Numbered from the stretch's first letter, positions 35,215-44,445 are shown. The stretch: 64,000 bases of DNA from an uncultured Desulfatitalea sp. (GCA_937868765.1 CALMNL010000004.1:1686749-1750748); one strand, 5' to 3'. Made by a program: numbers and translations. The notes: generated by a model not told the origin, from the sequence alone.

Positions 35215-35420
35215 GGCGTCGTCTCCTTTGTTGGGCGTACAATGGGGATGCCCGGGTCGGTTGGCAAGCGGCCGAACGCATTGGGAGCGGGCCGGGTGGC
35301 CGCTTCCGGGGTGGAATGGTTTTGACAACCCAGGGCTTTTTGCTTATTGTGCGGACCGCTCCGGCTATAATATGATTTGTTAAATTGGTGGGTTGTGGAT
35401 TCAGTGGAAGGGCGCGCGCG

Positions 35421-36389
35421 ATGAAGGCAGGCAAATGGGCGGGGATGCTGCTATGGCTCCTTGGGTCGGCCGTTGCGGTGCATGCCCACACCCTGGTGGT
35501 GGCGCCTCACCCCGACGACGATATCCTCACCTCGGCCGGCGTCATCCTCCAGGCCGTCCAGGCCGGCGAGCCGGTTACCGTGGTATATATGACCAACGGC
35601 GAAAACACCCGGACACCGGACGGACTGCTCCGGCAGGCCGAGGCGGTGGCCGGCCAGCGCCTCCTGGGGGTGTCCGAAGATCAGCTGATCTTTCTCGGCT
35701 ACCCGGATGCTTTCCTGACACGGATTCTCGTGGATTGCCCGTCGCCGGACGACCGGTTGGTGACGCCCTTCAACCGCTCGGCCACCTACGGCAACCGCGG
35801 TCTGGGGCGAAAAGATTATCACGCCTACCGCTTCGGTGCCTCCGCCGCCTACAACCGCCCCAATCTGCTGGCCGATCTCGAGGATATCCTCACGTCCAGA
35901 AGGCCGGAGAACATCTACGTCACCGCCGAATTCGACACCCATCCGGATCACGCCGCCACCTATCGCCTGCTCAGACTCGCCGTATCGGCCGTGCGTGCGG
36001 CCGACCCGGCCTATGCCCCCGTGATCCACAAGACCATCGTCCACTGGGACCACGTCGCCTGGCAGCATCCCCCCTGGAAACATCCCATGGACCCCACGGG
36101 CCTTTTCCAGGAGATCCCGGACCTGGCGCGGACCGGGCTCGTCTGGCGCCGGCGCGAAAGCCTCGAAGTGCCGCCGGCCATGCAGTCCACCGATCTTGCC
36201 GCCAATCCCAAGTACCTGGCCATCGCGGCCCACGATTCCCAGGGCGGCATCCGGGGCTATCTCAAAAACTACGTCCATCGCGACGAATTCTTCTGGGCCG
36301 AAAGCGTCGCCGGCACCGATCCGCCGCCGGTGGCAGCAACCGGGAGCGACCCGAATCGCCCCTGTCCGTGTGCCGCCAAGACCCCCTAG
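35421..36389 (+). CDS. Exported PIG-L family deacetylase-like protein
   Basis: The protein has 322 residues with a signal peptide (MKAGKWAGMLLWLLGSAVA...). The zinc-binding motif of LmbE/PIG-L enzymes is AHTLVVAPHPDDDILTSAG (HPDD), and the second metal His lies in DTHPDHAATYRLL. The fold hydrolyses N-acetyl groups from sugars such as GlcNAc-linked substrates; the real substrate is unknown. ATG 35421 follows GGAAGG. The exported form and the loose spacing to hrpB suggest an independent envelope enzyme. Confidence 0.82.
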   Translation: MKAGKWAGMLLWLLGSAVAVHAHTLVVAPHPDDDILTSAGVILQAVQAGEPVTVVYMTNGENTRTPDGLLRQAEAVAGQRLLGVSEDQLIFLGYPDAFLTRILVDCPSPDDRLVTPFNRSATYGNRGLGRKDYHAYRFGASAAYNRPNLLADLEDILTSRRPENIYVTAEFDTHPDHAATYRLLRLAVSAVRAADPAYAPVIHKTIVHWDHVAWQHPPWKHPMDPTGLFQEIPDLARTGLVWRRRESLEVPPAMQSTDLAANPKYLAIAAHDSQGGIRGYLKNYVHRDEFFWAESVAGTDPPPVAATGSDPNRPCPCAAKTP

Positions 36390-36443
36390 TCGCCCCGGGA
36401 TCGAATGGACCACAGCCGTTCAACCAAGGATCGATTGACACCG

Positions 36444-38963
36444 ATGCTTCCCGACCTGCCCGTTACCGAGGTGCTCGAAGCGCTCCAGGCGGCATTGGCC
36501 CGGCACAAGGCGGCCGTGCTGGTGGCGCCGCCCGGGGCCGGCAAGACCACCACCGTGCCTTTGGCGCTGCTGGCGGCCGACTGGCTGGCCGGCTGCCGGA
36601 TGTTGCTCCTGGCCCCCCGCCGTCTGGCGGCGCGGGCCGCGGCCCAGCGCATGGCCGATCTGCTGGGCGAGACGGTGGGACAGGCCGTGGGCTACCGCAT
36701 CCGCCTGGAGAGCAGGGTGAGTTCAGCCACCCGCATTGAGGTGGTGACGGAGGGGGTGCTCACCCGCCGGCTGCAATCCGATCCCGGCCTTACCGGCGTG
36801 GGCCTGGTCATCTTCGACGAGTTCCACGAGCGCAATCTGGACGCCGACCTGGGGCTGGCCCTGTGCCGGGAAGTGCAGGCCGCTTTCAACCAGGATCTGC
36901 GCCTGCTGGTGATGTCGGCCACCCTGGACCCGGCGCCGGTGGCCGCCCTGCTGGACCATGCCCCCCTGATCCGCTGCGAGGGCCGCGCCTTCCCCGTGGA
37001 GACCCGCTATGCGCCGCCGCGGTCGTCGCTTCCCATGGAACGGGCCGTGGCCGATGCCGTGCTGCGATCCGTAACCGCCGACGAAGGCAATATCCTTGCA
37101 TTTTTGCCCGGCGCGCCGGAGATCCGCCGGGTGGCCCGCCTGCTGGCGGGGGTCGGATTGCCCGGGAGCTGGCAGGTGGCACCCCTTTTCGGCAACCTCG
37201 CCCGGGCCGAGCAGGATGCGGCCATCGCGCCGCCGCCCCCCGGACGGCATAAAATCGTTCTGGCCACGTCCATCGCCGAAACCAGCCTGACCATCGAAGG
37301 CATCCGGGTGGTGGTCGACGGCGGCTTGCAACGGGCGCCGCGCTTCGATCCCCGGGCCGCCATGACCCGCCTGGTGACCCTGCCGGTCTCCCAGGCCTCG
37401 GCCGACCAGCGCCGCGGCCGGGCCGGCCGTCTGGCGGCGGGCATCTGCTACCGCCTGTGGAGCGAGACGGCCCACGCCACCCTGCCGGCCCACAACCGGC
37501 CCGAGATCCTCGACACCGATCTGGCCGGTCTGGCCCTGGAGCTGTCGTTGTGGGGCGCGGCCTCACCCGAATCCCTGGGCTGGCTGGACCCGCCGCCGGC
37601 CGGTGCCTATGAACAGGCCCTGGCCCTGCTGACCGACCTGGGGGCCGTGGACGACCAGGGCCGGATCACCGAACACGGGCGCCGCATGGCCCAACTGCCG
37701 GTGCACCCACGGCTGGCCCACATGCTGCTGGCGGCCCAGGGGGAGGGGCAGGAGGCCGCGGCCTGCGACCTGGCGGCCCTCCTGAGCGAACGCGATCCGT
37801 TACGATTCGGCGGCGGTCGGGCCGAGGCCGACCTGCGCCTGCGGCTGGAAGCGCTCCACGCCTTCGAAAGCCACCGGCCCCTGGCGCTTGCCGACGGCCA
37901 GGCAGACCCGGGCGCCCTGCGGCGCATCGTGCAAGTGGCCTCGCAATTGCGGCAACGCCTCGGCGTGAAGCAACGGCCGGAAGTCCCGACCCACGTGGGC
38001 CGGCTGCTGGCCTGGGCCTATCCGGACCGCATCGCTTTGGCCCGACCGGGCAGCCCGGGCCGCTACCACCTGGCCAACGGCCGCGGCGCCTGCTTCGATC
38101 CGCCCGACCCTCTGGGTGTTCACGACTGCCTGGTGGTGGCCGAACTGGACGGCGAGCGGCGCGAGGCGCGCATCTTTCTGGCTGCGGCCTACGACCGCGA
38201 CACCCTGCTGGATCAATTCGGCGGCCGCATCCGATGGCGGGAGGAGATCTCCTGGGACGACCAGCGCCAGATCCTGACCGCCGAGCGCCGTCAGGCCCTG
38301 GGCGCCCTCACCCTGCGAAGCGAGCCCCTGGCCGCGCCCGATTCCCGGGCCGTGACCGCCGCCGTGGTGGCGGCCATCCGCAGAATGGGCCTGGCGGTGC
38401 TGCCCTGGACGCCGGCCCTGCGCACCTGGCAGGCCCGGGTCGTGCTGCTGCAGCGCCTGGGGGCCGGCGACGAAGCGTGGCCCGATCTCTCCGATAGTGC
38501 GCTGCTGGCCGATCTGGAGCGCTGGCTGGAGCCGTACCTGGAAGGGGTCACCAGCCGCAAGGCATTGGGGCGCCTGGATCTTGCCGGCGCCCTGCGCAGC
38601 CGCCTCACCTGGCGCCAGCAGCAGCTCGTGGAGACGCTGGCCCCCACCCAAATCGTGGTGCCCAGCGGCAGCCGCCGGCCCATCGACTACGGCAGCGACC
38701 CGCCGGTGCTGGCCGTGCGCCTCCAGGAGTTGTTCGGCTGCACCGAGACCCCCGCCATCGCCGGCGGCCGGCTGCCCCTGCAACTGCACCTGCTCTCTCC
38801 GGCGGGCCGGCCGGCCCAGATCACCCGGGACCTGGCCGGTTTCTGGCGCAACAGCTACCCGGCCGTCAAAAAGGAACTCAAGGGCCGCTATCCCAAACAC
38901 TTCTGGCCCGACGACCCGCTGGCGGCCGCGCCCACGGCCCGGGCCAAGCCGCGTCGCCGCTGA
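36444..38963 (+). CDS. hrpB: ATP-dependent helicase HrpB
   Basis: The protein has about 839 residues from the ATG at 36444, which begins LPDLPVTEVL like other HrpB proteins; ATG 36405 is an in-frame alternative. It is a DEAH/RHA helicase: Walker A APPGAGKTTTV, motif II DEFHE, SATLD, motif V/VI ATSIAETSLTIEG and QRRGRAGR. The C-terminal HrpB-specific domain runs to residue 840. RNA substrate and role are poorly known in bacteria. It is followed by a 300-nt gap before the cytochrome operon. Confidence 0.93.
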   Translation: MLPDLPVTEVLEALQAALARHKAAVLVAPPGAGKTTTVPLALLAADWLAGCRMLLLAPRRLAARAAAQRMADLLGETVGQAVGYRIRLESRVSSATRIEVVTEGVLTRRLQSDPGLTGVGLVIFDEFHERNLDADLGLALCREVQAAFNQDLRLLVMSATLDPAPVAALLDHAPLIRCEGRAFPVETRYAPPRSSLPMERAVADAVLRSVTADEGNILAFLPGAPEIRRVARLLAGVGLPGSWQVAPLFGNLARAEQDAAIAPPPPGRHKIVLATSIAETSLTIEGIRVVVDGGLQRAPRFDPRAAMTRLVTLPVSQASADQRRGRAGRLAAGICYRLWSETAHATLPAHNRPEILDTDLAGLALELSLWGAASPESLGWLDPPPAGAYEQALALLTDLGAVDDQGRITEHGRRMAQLPVHPRLAHMLLAAQGEGQEAAACDLAALLSERDPLRFGGGRAEADLRLRLEALHAFESHRPLALADGQADPGALRRIVQVASQLRQRLGVKQRPEVPTHVGRLLAWAYPDRIALARPGSPGRYHLANGRGACFDPPDPLGVHDCLVVAELDGERREARIFLAAAYDRDTLLDQFGGRIRWREEISWDDQRQILTAERRQALGALTLRSEPLAAPDSRAVTAAVVAAIRRMGLAVLPWTPALRTWQARVVLLQRLGAGDEAWPDLSDSALLADLERWLEPYLEGVTSRKALGRLDLAGALRSRLTWRQQQLVETLAPTQIVVPSGSRRPIDYGSDPPVLAVRLQELFGCTETPAIAGGRLPLQLHLLSPAGRPAQITRDLAGFWRNSYPAVKKELKGRYPKHFWPDDPLAAAPTARAKPRRR

Positions 38964-39263
38964 TTTGTCGGTGGTTTTCAATGTCGCCAGTATGAATATT
39001 GCAGGCTGCTTATCCGGCTAAAGTTGCCCGGCTGCAAAGAGAGTGCACCAGCCTGCGATCCGAATACAATCAATTTCTTTCCGCTTACACGTGCGAGACC
39101 CGTGACTCTTCAACGGAGAGCGCAGGCGATGGTAACCCGGGTGCGAAGTAATACATATTTCGACAGGGTATGAATTACCCCCTGGGCCAGATTCTTGTAT
39201 CAATCCAGCGGAATTGATGTATAGTTTCATTATCATCTAAGAACCCTGAAAAAGGAGAAAAGA
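38964..39263. other. Leader region of the cytochrome-porin operon
   Basis: 300 nt with no supported gene. A -10-like TATAGT is at 39220-39225 without a good -35. Around 39199-39218 there is a near-palindrome, ATCAATCC-AGC-GGAATTGAT, which could be an activator site. A stretch near 39090-39150 (CACGTGCGAGACCCGTG, GGTAACCCGGGTGCG) can form hairpins but did not match a riboswitch I know. Confidence 0.35.
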
Positions 39264-40535
39264 ATGAGACGAATTATGTCTATGGCTGTTCTTTTTTGCC
39301 TTCCGCCGGTTCTTCTGATCGTAATTTTTCCAGACAACGCAAATGCCATTCCGGCATTTGCCAGAAAATACCAGACCTCATGCATGCTGTGTCATGCCCC
39401 CTTTCCCAAGCTGACAGCCATGGGGGAGTCATTCCGCCTCAATGGTTACAAACTGCCCGATGCCGACGAGATTTATGTCAAAGAGCAACCGGTATCCATG
39501 GGCGCCGAAGCCTACAAAAAGGTTTTCCCCAAAGCGGTCTGGCCGTCCAGCATCCCGGGCGTGCCGCCGATTTCCATCCGCGCCACGGGCAACGTGGCCT
39601 ACCACCCTTACGGGCCTCAGGACGGCAACAGCGATTTCAATTTTCCTTCCGAAGTAACGCTGTTAGGAGCAGGATCGTTTGAAAACGATTTTGCCTTCTT
39701 CGCCCAAATCGGTTTTGAAATAGAGGATGACACGACCACCACGACGCCGATGGCATGGCTGATGTGGCAAAATCTGTTTTCAGGAGTTATCGGCGAGCAT
39801 CACCTCGACCTCAAGGCCGGCAACGTGGGCAGACACGCGATTGCTCTGCCCAATGCCAGGAACGAAAATAACATTACCCTGGAAGACTACCTCTATGCCA
39901 CAGAACTGGACCTGGATAACCAGCCAGGATTCCAGGTGGTTGGCTATGGCCGGCATTGGCGCTATGGCGCCGGTGTTGTCGAGTCGGATCGGAAAAACAC
40001 CAATAAGGACTTTTATACGGCCTTTTCCATCAAATTCGGCGGGCTGGGCTATGACGGCTCCGGGCAGACGTCCGCCGCGGGCGGCGTCGGTACCAGCCCG
40101 GCGGGATACTGGCTGGACAATTCGGTCCAGCTCGGATTTTTTGCATACGAAGGTTATGTCGAGGAAAACGCGGACCGATTCGATCGAATCGGTGGCGATG
40201 CCCGCATCACTTATCAGAGCCTCTCTGTAGCCGGAGGATATATCACCGGTAACAACCGGCAGGCCAACGAGGACAAGCATATTTGGTTTGGCGAAGCGCA
40301 GTATTTTGTCTTCCCCTGGCTCATTCCTTACATCAGATACGAAGATATGACGGTGAAAAATGTCGATAACGCCGATCTGGCCCGATTTATCGTTGGTTCG
40401 GCCATGCTGGTGCGTGCCAACATCAGGGTCAACCTGGAGGGCAGAATATATACGACGGATCAGCCGACCGTGGCGGCTGACGGCGAAACCAAAGATGACG
40501 ATCAGATCGCCTTTTTAATCGATTGGGCGTTCTAG
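39264..40535 (+). CDS. Cyc2-like fused monoheme cytochrome c/outer-membrane porin
   Basis: The protein has 423 residues. A signal peptide (cleavage near DNANA) is followed by AIPAFARKYQTSCMLCHAPF: one heme-binding CxxCH at residues 40-44. Then comes PKLTAMGESFRLNGYKLPD, the pattern of Cyc2 iron-oxidase-type proteins (AxPxFAR...CxxCH...LxxxGxxFxxxGY). The remaining about 350 residues are beta-strand-rich with alternating aromatic residues and a C-terminal Phe (IDWAF), typical of an outer-membrane barrel. This suggests a heme plug inside a porin, moving electrons across the outer membrane. AAAAGGAG precedes the ATG. The donor (for example Fe2+) is unknown. First gene of a four-gene cluster. Confidence 0.75.
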   Translation: MRRIMSMAVLFCLPPVLLIVIFPDNANAIPAFARKYQTSCMLCHAPFPKLTAMGESFRLNGYKLPDADEIYVKEQPVSMGAEAYKKVFPKAVWPSSIPGVPPISIRATGNVAYHPYGPQDGNSDFNFPSEVTLLGAGSFENDFAFFAQIGFEIEDDTTTTTPMAWLMWQNLFSGVIGEHHLDLKAGNVGRHAIALPNARNENNITLEDYLYATELDLDNQPGFQVVGYGRHWRYGAGVVESDRKNTNKDFYTAFSIKFGGLGYDGSGQTSAAGGVGTSPAGYWLDNSVQLGFFAYEGYVEENADRFDRIGGDARITYQSLSVAGGYITGNNRQANEDKHIWFGEAQYFVFPWLIPYIRYEDMTVKNVDNADLARFIVGSAMLVRANIRVNLEGRIYTTDQPTVAADGETKDDDQIAFLIDWAF

Positions 40536-40553
40536 TAAAAGGAGGAGGATGGC

Positions 40554-41186
40554 ATGAAAAAGTCAATGAAAAGTATGGTCATCTCAGGGTTGGTTTGTAG
40601 CATCGCCCTGTGCCTCAGCTTGATTCCGCTGACGGGCCGGGCGCAACAGGACCCGGGTGGCACGATCAAGGGCACGGTCGATTCCCCCTTTGTCCAGCGA
40701 TATCAGGCGTTGGTCTATATAGACCAGGTAAAGGGAGACTTCACCCCTCCTAAAGAGAATCCCCACATGAGTCAGAAGGGATTGGTCTTCGAGCCGCACA
40801 TCTTGCCGGTCCTCAAAGGTTCCACGGTTGATTTCACCAATGACGACACCGTGTCCCACAATGTGTTTGCGCCCCCAGGCGCTGCGACCTCGTTTAATCT
40901 GGGGATATACGGGCCGGGGGTCAAAAAGACCGAGACGTTTGACACCCTGGGAGAGGTTCCCCTGCTTTGCAGTGTCCACCCGGAAATGTATGCTTACGTG
41001 ATTGTTCTGCAGAATCCCTATTTTGCCTTGACCGACGTCAACGGCGGATTTGAAATAAAAAACGTGCCGCCGGGAAGCTACCAATTGAAAATCTGGGATG
41101 AAAAACTCAAACCGGCCGCCAAACCGGTGACCGTGACGGCAGGTAAAATCACCACCGTGGAATTCAAGAATCTGGTTGAAAATTGA
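40554..41186 (+). CDS. Exported cupredoxin with type-1 copper ligands
   Basis: The protein has 210 residues; signal peptide ends near GRAQQ (residue 31). The plastocyanin-like domain has a full type-1 copper set: His102 (SHNVF), Cys139, His142 and Met145 (LLCSVHPEM). A second part (residues 155-210, ALTDVNGGFEIKNVPPGSYQL) is a carboxypeptidase-regulatory-like beta sandwich. It likely shuttles electrons in the periplasm. AAAAGGAGGAGG lies before the ATG. It starts 18 nt after the Cyc2-like gene, so they are probably co-transcribed and functionally linked. Confidence 0.85.
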   Translation: MKKSMKSMVISGLVCSIALCLSLIPLTGRAQQDPGGTIKGTVDSPFVQRYQALVYIDQVKGDFTPPKENPHMSQKGLVFEPHILPVLKGSTVDFTNDDTVSHNVFAPPGAATSFNLGIYGPGVKKTETFDTLGEVPLLCSVHPEMYAYVIVLQNPYFALTDVNGGFEIKNVPPGSYQLKIWDEKLKPAAKPVTVTAGKITTVEFKNLVEN

Positions 41187-41224
41187 AGACGGTATAAGAC
41201 ATGTTTGCTGGAAGCTTACCGGGT

Positions 41225-42040
41225 ATGACGGCCAGGAGGCACACACGTGCAGCAGTACTCCTTTGCCTGACCTTTTTGTTCGCACAGCCATGCCTTGCCG
41301 ATGAGATCGAGTTTCAAAATCCAAAAACGCCTCAAAACGGTGTCGTGGTCAAAGAGGATGCCGACAGCGTGACTATCCGGTTTCAACGACAGGTCATAAA
41401 ATCAATCACCCGGCGCGAAAGCGAGAGTTCGAGCGATCCTGGGGATCTGGTGATCTGGCAGCAGACAAAGGACTATCTTATCCTTAAAATTCCGCGCGGC
41501 AGCATTCAGATCGTGCCGCAGCAGGCCGTCCCTTCTGCCCTGCCGTCCCAACAAGAACCGGTGCCATCCGATCCATATCAAAGCAATGGCACCGGCACCG
41601 GGCATATTGGGCCGCCCGAACCCGTCGGTACCGCCGAAGCGGCTCCATCTTCGACCGCGGCAACAGATATGACGACGCAGCAATCATTGCTGCAGGAAGA
41701 GATGGGCAGTGTGCAAGGAGTGATCAAGTGGAAGAAAATGCCGCTGTCAAATGCCAGAGTGAAGATCGTTCTCGAACGCTACACGGGGTTTTCGATGGCC
41801 GCTGTTAAAAGATGGTATGAGTCCAAAGGCACCCTGCAACAGGAGGACCCATTTGCGCTGGAAACGTGCACCGACGCCACGGGGCATTATCTTTTCCCCC
41901 AGGCGCCGCCCGGATACTATCGCTTGCACTGGATGCCCGACGCAAGCACCGGCTGGGTGCACAGGCTCCGCGAAAATCCAGATCTGGAGGTAATTTCCGG
42001 AAATCGGACCATCGGAAATGTCCCCGAAAAAATGCAGTAA
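41225..42040 (+). CDS. Exported protein of the cytochrome operon, function unknown
   Basis: The protein has about 271 residues from the ATG at 41225 (with GGAAG upstream), giving a clean signal peptide, TARRHTRAAVLLCLTFLF, cleaved near CLADE; ATG 41201 is a weaker alternative. It has an SH3-like N-terminal part (NPKTPQNGVVVKEDADSVTI), a Pro/Ser/Thr-rich linker, and a C-terminal segment with a carboxypeptidase-regulatory fold (VQGVIKWKKMPLSNARVKIV, TDATGHYLFPQAPPGYYRL). No heme or copper site is seen. It may be a periplasmic scaffold or linker for its partners. The next gene starts 10 nt later. Confidence 0.6.
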   Translation: MTARRHTRAAVLLCLTFLFAQPCLADEIEFQNPKTPQNGVVVKEDADSVTIRFQRQVIKSITRRESESSSDPGDLVIWQQTKDYLILKIPRGSIQIVPQQAVPSALPSQQEPVPSDPYQSNGTGTGHIGPPEPVGTAEAAPSSTAATDMTTQQSLLQEEMGSVQGVIKWKKMPLSNARVKIVLERYTGFSMAAVKRWYESKGTLQQEDPFALETCTDATGHYLFPQAPPGYYRLHWMPDASTGWVHRLRENPDLEVISGNRTIGNVPEKMQ

Positions 42041-42050
42041 GGAGGAGATC

Positions 42051-43070
42051 ATGCGACTTAAAATGGCATCGATTTTCGGGCCGGTGTTGATTATTTGCCT
42101 GATACTGATCCTGGCCGGGATGAAACCGGCCCAGAGCCAATCGGCAGACAGACCCAAACCGGCCGCCGATGCACACGGCCACGGTCCGGGTTATGTGGTG
42201 ACCCCCGCCGTGGGTCCGGGCTGGCTCAAGCTGATCGGCATTTTCGACATCAGCATGACTCCGATGGGACAAATGGGAGGTGATGGCCCGCCTCCGGCGT
42301 CCACCAGAGTAGAACCTGAATTTCCGGTGGAAGGAGGCCCGCCACCCGGCGGCATGGGCATGGGCGGAATGATGGGAGGTAATTATTCAGGCGACCAATT
42401 CAGCGATTCGGAGTTGCGGCAGATGGGGGACGAAAAATTCGCTCTGGCCGGTTCAGATTTCTACCGTCTGGACTGCCGCGCTTGCCATGGGCCGGAAGGC
42501 CATGGCGCACCACCTGAGATCAATTCAGTAATCGGTCCAATACAGGCAACCGCTGCAGGGCTTGTCGAAGCGCGCATGAAGAAAATGGGAAGGCCGATCG
42601 GAGAAAAAATGGCCCAGGAGCTTGCCTCCCAGGCTTTGCAAAGCGTCCTTGAGCGCCTTCAAAAGGGTGGCAAGAAAATGCCCTCCTTCAGCCATCTGCA
42701 AGGCAAAGAAGTCGATACGCTGATCCAGTACCTTAAAATGCTTGTGGGCGCTCCCGCATCTCAGGCAAAATCGACTCTGGTCAGCGAAAACACCGGTCGG
42801 GTGGGCGAACACCTGGTCAAGGGCACCTGCCAGATCTGCCATGACGCAACGGGTCCGGGAATGCGGAGCGGCGGCATGATGCAGGGCATCATCCCCTCGC
42901 TTGCCAGCTTTCCCTTTGAACAGTCCATGCAAAGCATTGTCTGGCAGGTTGGATACGGATCACGCCACATGATGATGATGGGCGGGCAGCGAATGCCGGC
43001 CTACCCCTATATTACGGTGCAGGAAGCCGCCGCCGCTTATATTTATCTTGTGCGGTATCCGCCGATGTGA
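42051..43070 (+). CDS. Exported diheme c-type cytochrome
   Basis: The protein has 339 residues with an N-terminal signal or anchor helix (IFGPVLIICLILILAG). Two CxxCH sites are visible: Cys142-RA-CysHis146 and Cys260-QI-CysHis264, each in a mono-heme c domain. A Met/Gly-rich linker (GGMGMGGMMGG) lies between residues 98 and 110, and a Met-rich tail (HMMMMGGQRMP) may supply distal heme ligands or bind copper. AAGGAGGAG precedes ATG 42051; the gene ends the operon. It is a plausible periplasmic electron carrier between the Cyc2-like porin and the inner membrane. Confidence 0.85.
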   Translation: MRLKMASIFGPVLIICLILILAGMKPAQSQSADRPKPAADAHGHGPGYVVTPAVGPGWLKLIGIFDISMTPMGQMGGDGPPPASTRVEPEFPVEGGPPPGGMGMGGMMGGNYSGDQFSDSELRQMGDEKFALAGSDFYRLDCRACHGPEGHGAPPEINSVIGPIQATAAGLVEARMKKMGRPIGEKMAQELASQALQSVLERLQKGGKKMPSFSHLQGKEVDTLIQYLKMLVGAPASQAKSTLVSENTGRVGEHLVKGTCQICHDATGPGMRSGGMMQGIIPSLASFPFEQSMQSIVWQVGYGSRHMMMMGGQRMPAYPYITVQEAAAAYIYLVRYPPM

Positions 43071-43158
43071 TGGCGCTGGAGAAGTAAATGGCGTGCTTTA
43101 TGCTTTCGCTTCACCCCGATAGGAAGCGTCCATCCAAAACCGGAGAACAATTGCAATG

Positions 43159-43191
43159 CTCCCGCCACGGCAGTAAACAACGTGGCGGGAG
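43159..43191. terminator. GC-rich hairpin after the cytochrome operon
   Basis: A perfect 11-bp stem, CTCCCGCCACG / CGTGGCGGGAG, with an 11-nt loop, 89 nt past the diheme gene. No U-run follows on either strand, so it may terminate poorly or only stabilise the transcript. Confidence 0.45.
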
Positions 43192-43419
43192 GAACAGTGG
43201 GGATAGGGGCTTGGTGAAGAAAGCCGCCCCGCTCAAAGCACTTTCTGCAAAATAGCTGCGAAAATTCTTCCCACCTAATGCGCAATATCTAACCTATCGA
43301 TCCACTTGCTTCCCGGCCCATAATTCGAAAACTACTTTTATTCTGGCTGTTATCTTTGGCACAGAAGATGCTCTGCAGTCTATCGCAAGCACAATTAAGG
43401 AACCATGGAAAGGAGGCCG

Positions 43420-43964
43420 CCCAATGCCGACCGATCATTTTGTCCGGGTGGCTGACCTGACACTTCCCCGGTATCAACTGGTTCTCCCATGACAGCAGCC
43501 ATTTACTGCAAACTATGCTGGGTTGGAAGGGTGACGCCCATATCGGCCCCCTGCACATTGTCAGCAACTTGTTGATCATGGGCGGGATGATTCTGCTGGT
43601 TTCCGCCTGGCGGGTATTGTACCAGGCGCAGCGTCAGGGAACCTTGGCGGCCAGTGGCCCTTATGCCAGGATGCACCATCCGCAATATGTAGCGTTTATG
43701 CTGGTGATGCTCGGTTTTTTATTCCAATGGCCGACGCTCGTGACCCTGGTCATGCTTCCCGTGCTGGTATGGGTATATGTGCGGCTGGCCAAACGAGAAG
43801 AGAAAAAAGCGTTGCTGGCGTTGGGTGAAGTCTATGCCTGCTACGCCCGTCGAACACCGCGCTTTATCCCCAGAATAGGCAAACCGGGGAATAAAGGCGG
43901 TACAGGCGATTCCTGCCGGGGAGCAGATGATGGATCGCAAAAGCCGATCAATGGCATTATTTAA
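43420..43964 (+). pseudogene. Isoprenylcysteine-methyltransferase-like gene, N-terminus decayed
   Basis: The conserved part (43515-43964, LGWKGDAHIGPLHIVSNL... QGTLAASGPYARMHHPQYVAFML) is a standard ICMT/PEMT-like small membrane methyltransferase domain often found with copper and heavy-metal genes. The reading frame upstream continues in register (ILSGWLT, then HFPGINWFSHDSSH) but is cut by TGA at 43458-43460 and has no recognisable earlier start. In the intact family about 80 to 90 more residues precede this. Internal translation from ATG 43515 is possible, but the gene is probably broken. Confidence 0.65.
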
Positions 43965-44428
43965 GGGGGAAGAAGCACGGCAAGCCAGCCGGCGACCGCG
44001 ACCAGAGCCGCGGTACCCCAAAACAGGGCTCTGGGAAGTCTTCTCAAACCCCTGTAGGCGATGCGGTAGCGCCCGGGATCTTGAAGCCATACCAATCCTT
44101 CGGATACAATTTCCCACGCACCTTGTACCCCCATGACAACATACAAAATGAGCATTGGGCCGGACCTGCCCGCTGCGATGGCGCAACCCAGCATCCCAAG
44201 CGCATAGGCTAAAATGACAGGGACTGTCTGCAGATGAGCAAATTCGTGATCAAACCCCATGTCACGACTCAAAGGATCCGACAATCCTCGCCGCAGCAAC
44301 CAGTTTGCCACCGGCGGATGGGGGATGACCAAAGGACCGATACCGCTCCTGTGCATAAATCCGGGACCTATCGTTGCGCGGGCCGTTGGTCCGAACCAGA
44401 GTTTTTGGTATCGTGTTTCCTCTGACAT
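43961..44428 (-). CDS. Small membrane protein with a HExxH motif
   Basis: The protein has 155 residues. His61-Glu62-Phe-Ala-His65 (FDHEFAHLQ) is a HExxH zinc-metallopeptidase motif. It precedes a TM helix (about 68-86); a second helix (about 91-114) contains Glu106 and Glu110 (GAWEIVSEG), candidates for a third zinc ligand; a third TM closes the protein. No peptidase family was recognised. It lies 17 nt downstream of the ZraR-like gene on the same strand, so it is likely part of that regulatory operon. The ribosome site is weak. Convergent with the decayed ICMT-like gene. Confidence 0.6.
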   Translation of the reverse strand: MSEETRYQKLWFGPTARATIGPGFMHRSGIGPLVIPHPPVANWLLRRGLSDPLSRDMGFDHEFAHLQTVPVILAYALGMLGCAIAAGRSGPMLILYVVMGVQGAWEIVSEGLVWLQDPGRYRIAYRGLRRLPRALFWGTAALVAVAGWLAVLLPP

Positions 44429-44445
44429 AAAGACTACCTGTGGCG

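Noticed and set aside
38964-39263. A riboswitch (c-di-GMP or TPP type) in the cytochrome leader
   Set aside because: Hairpins are possible, but neither conserved core was found.
43458-43460. Selenocysteine at the in-frame TGA of the ICMT-like gene
   Set aside because: The position is not a redox Cys in the family, no SECIS-like hairpin was evident and the N-terminus upstream is missing.
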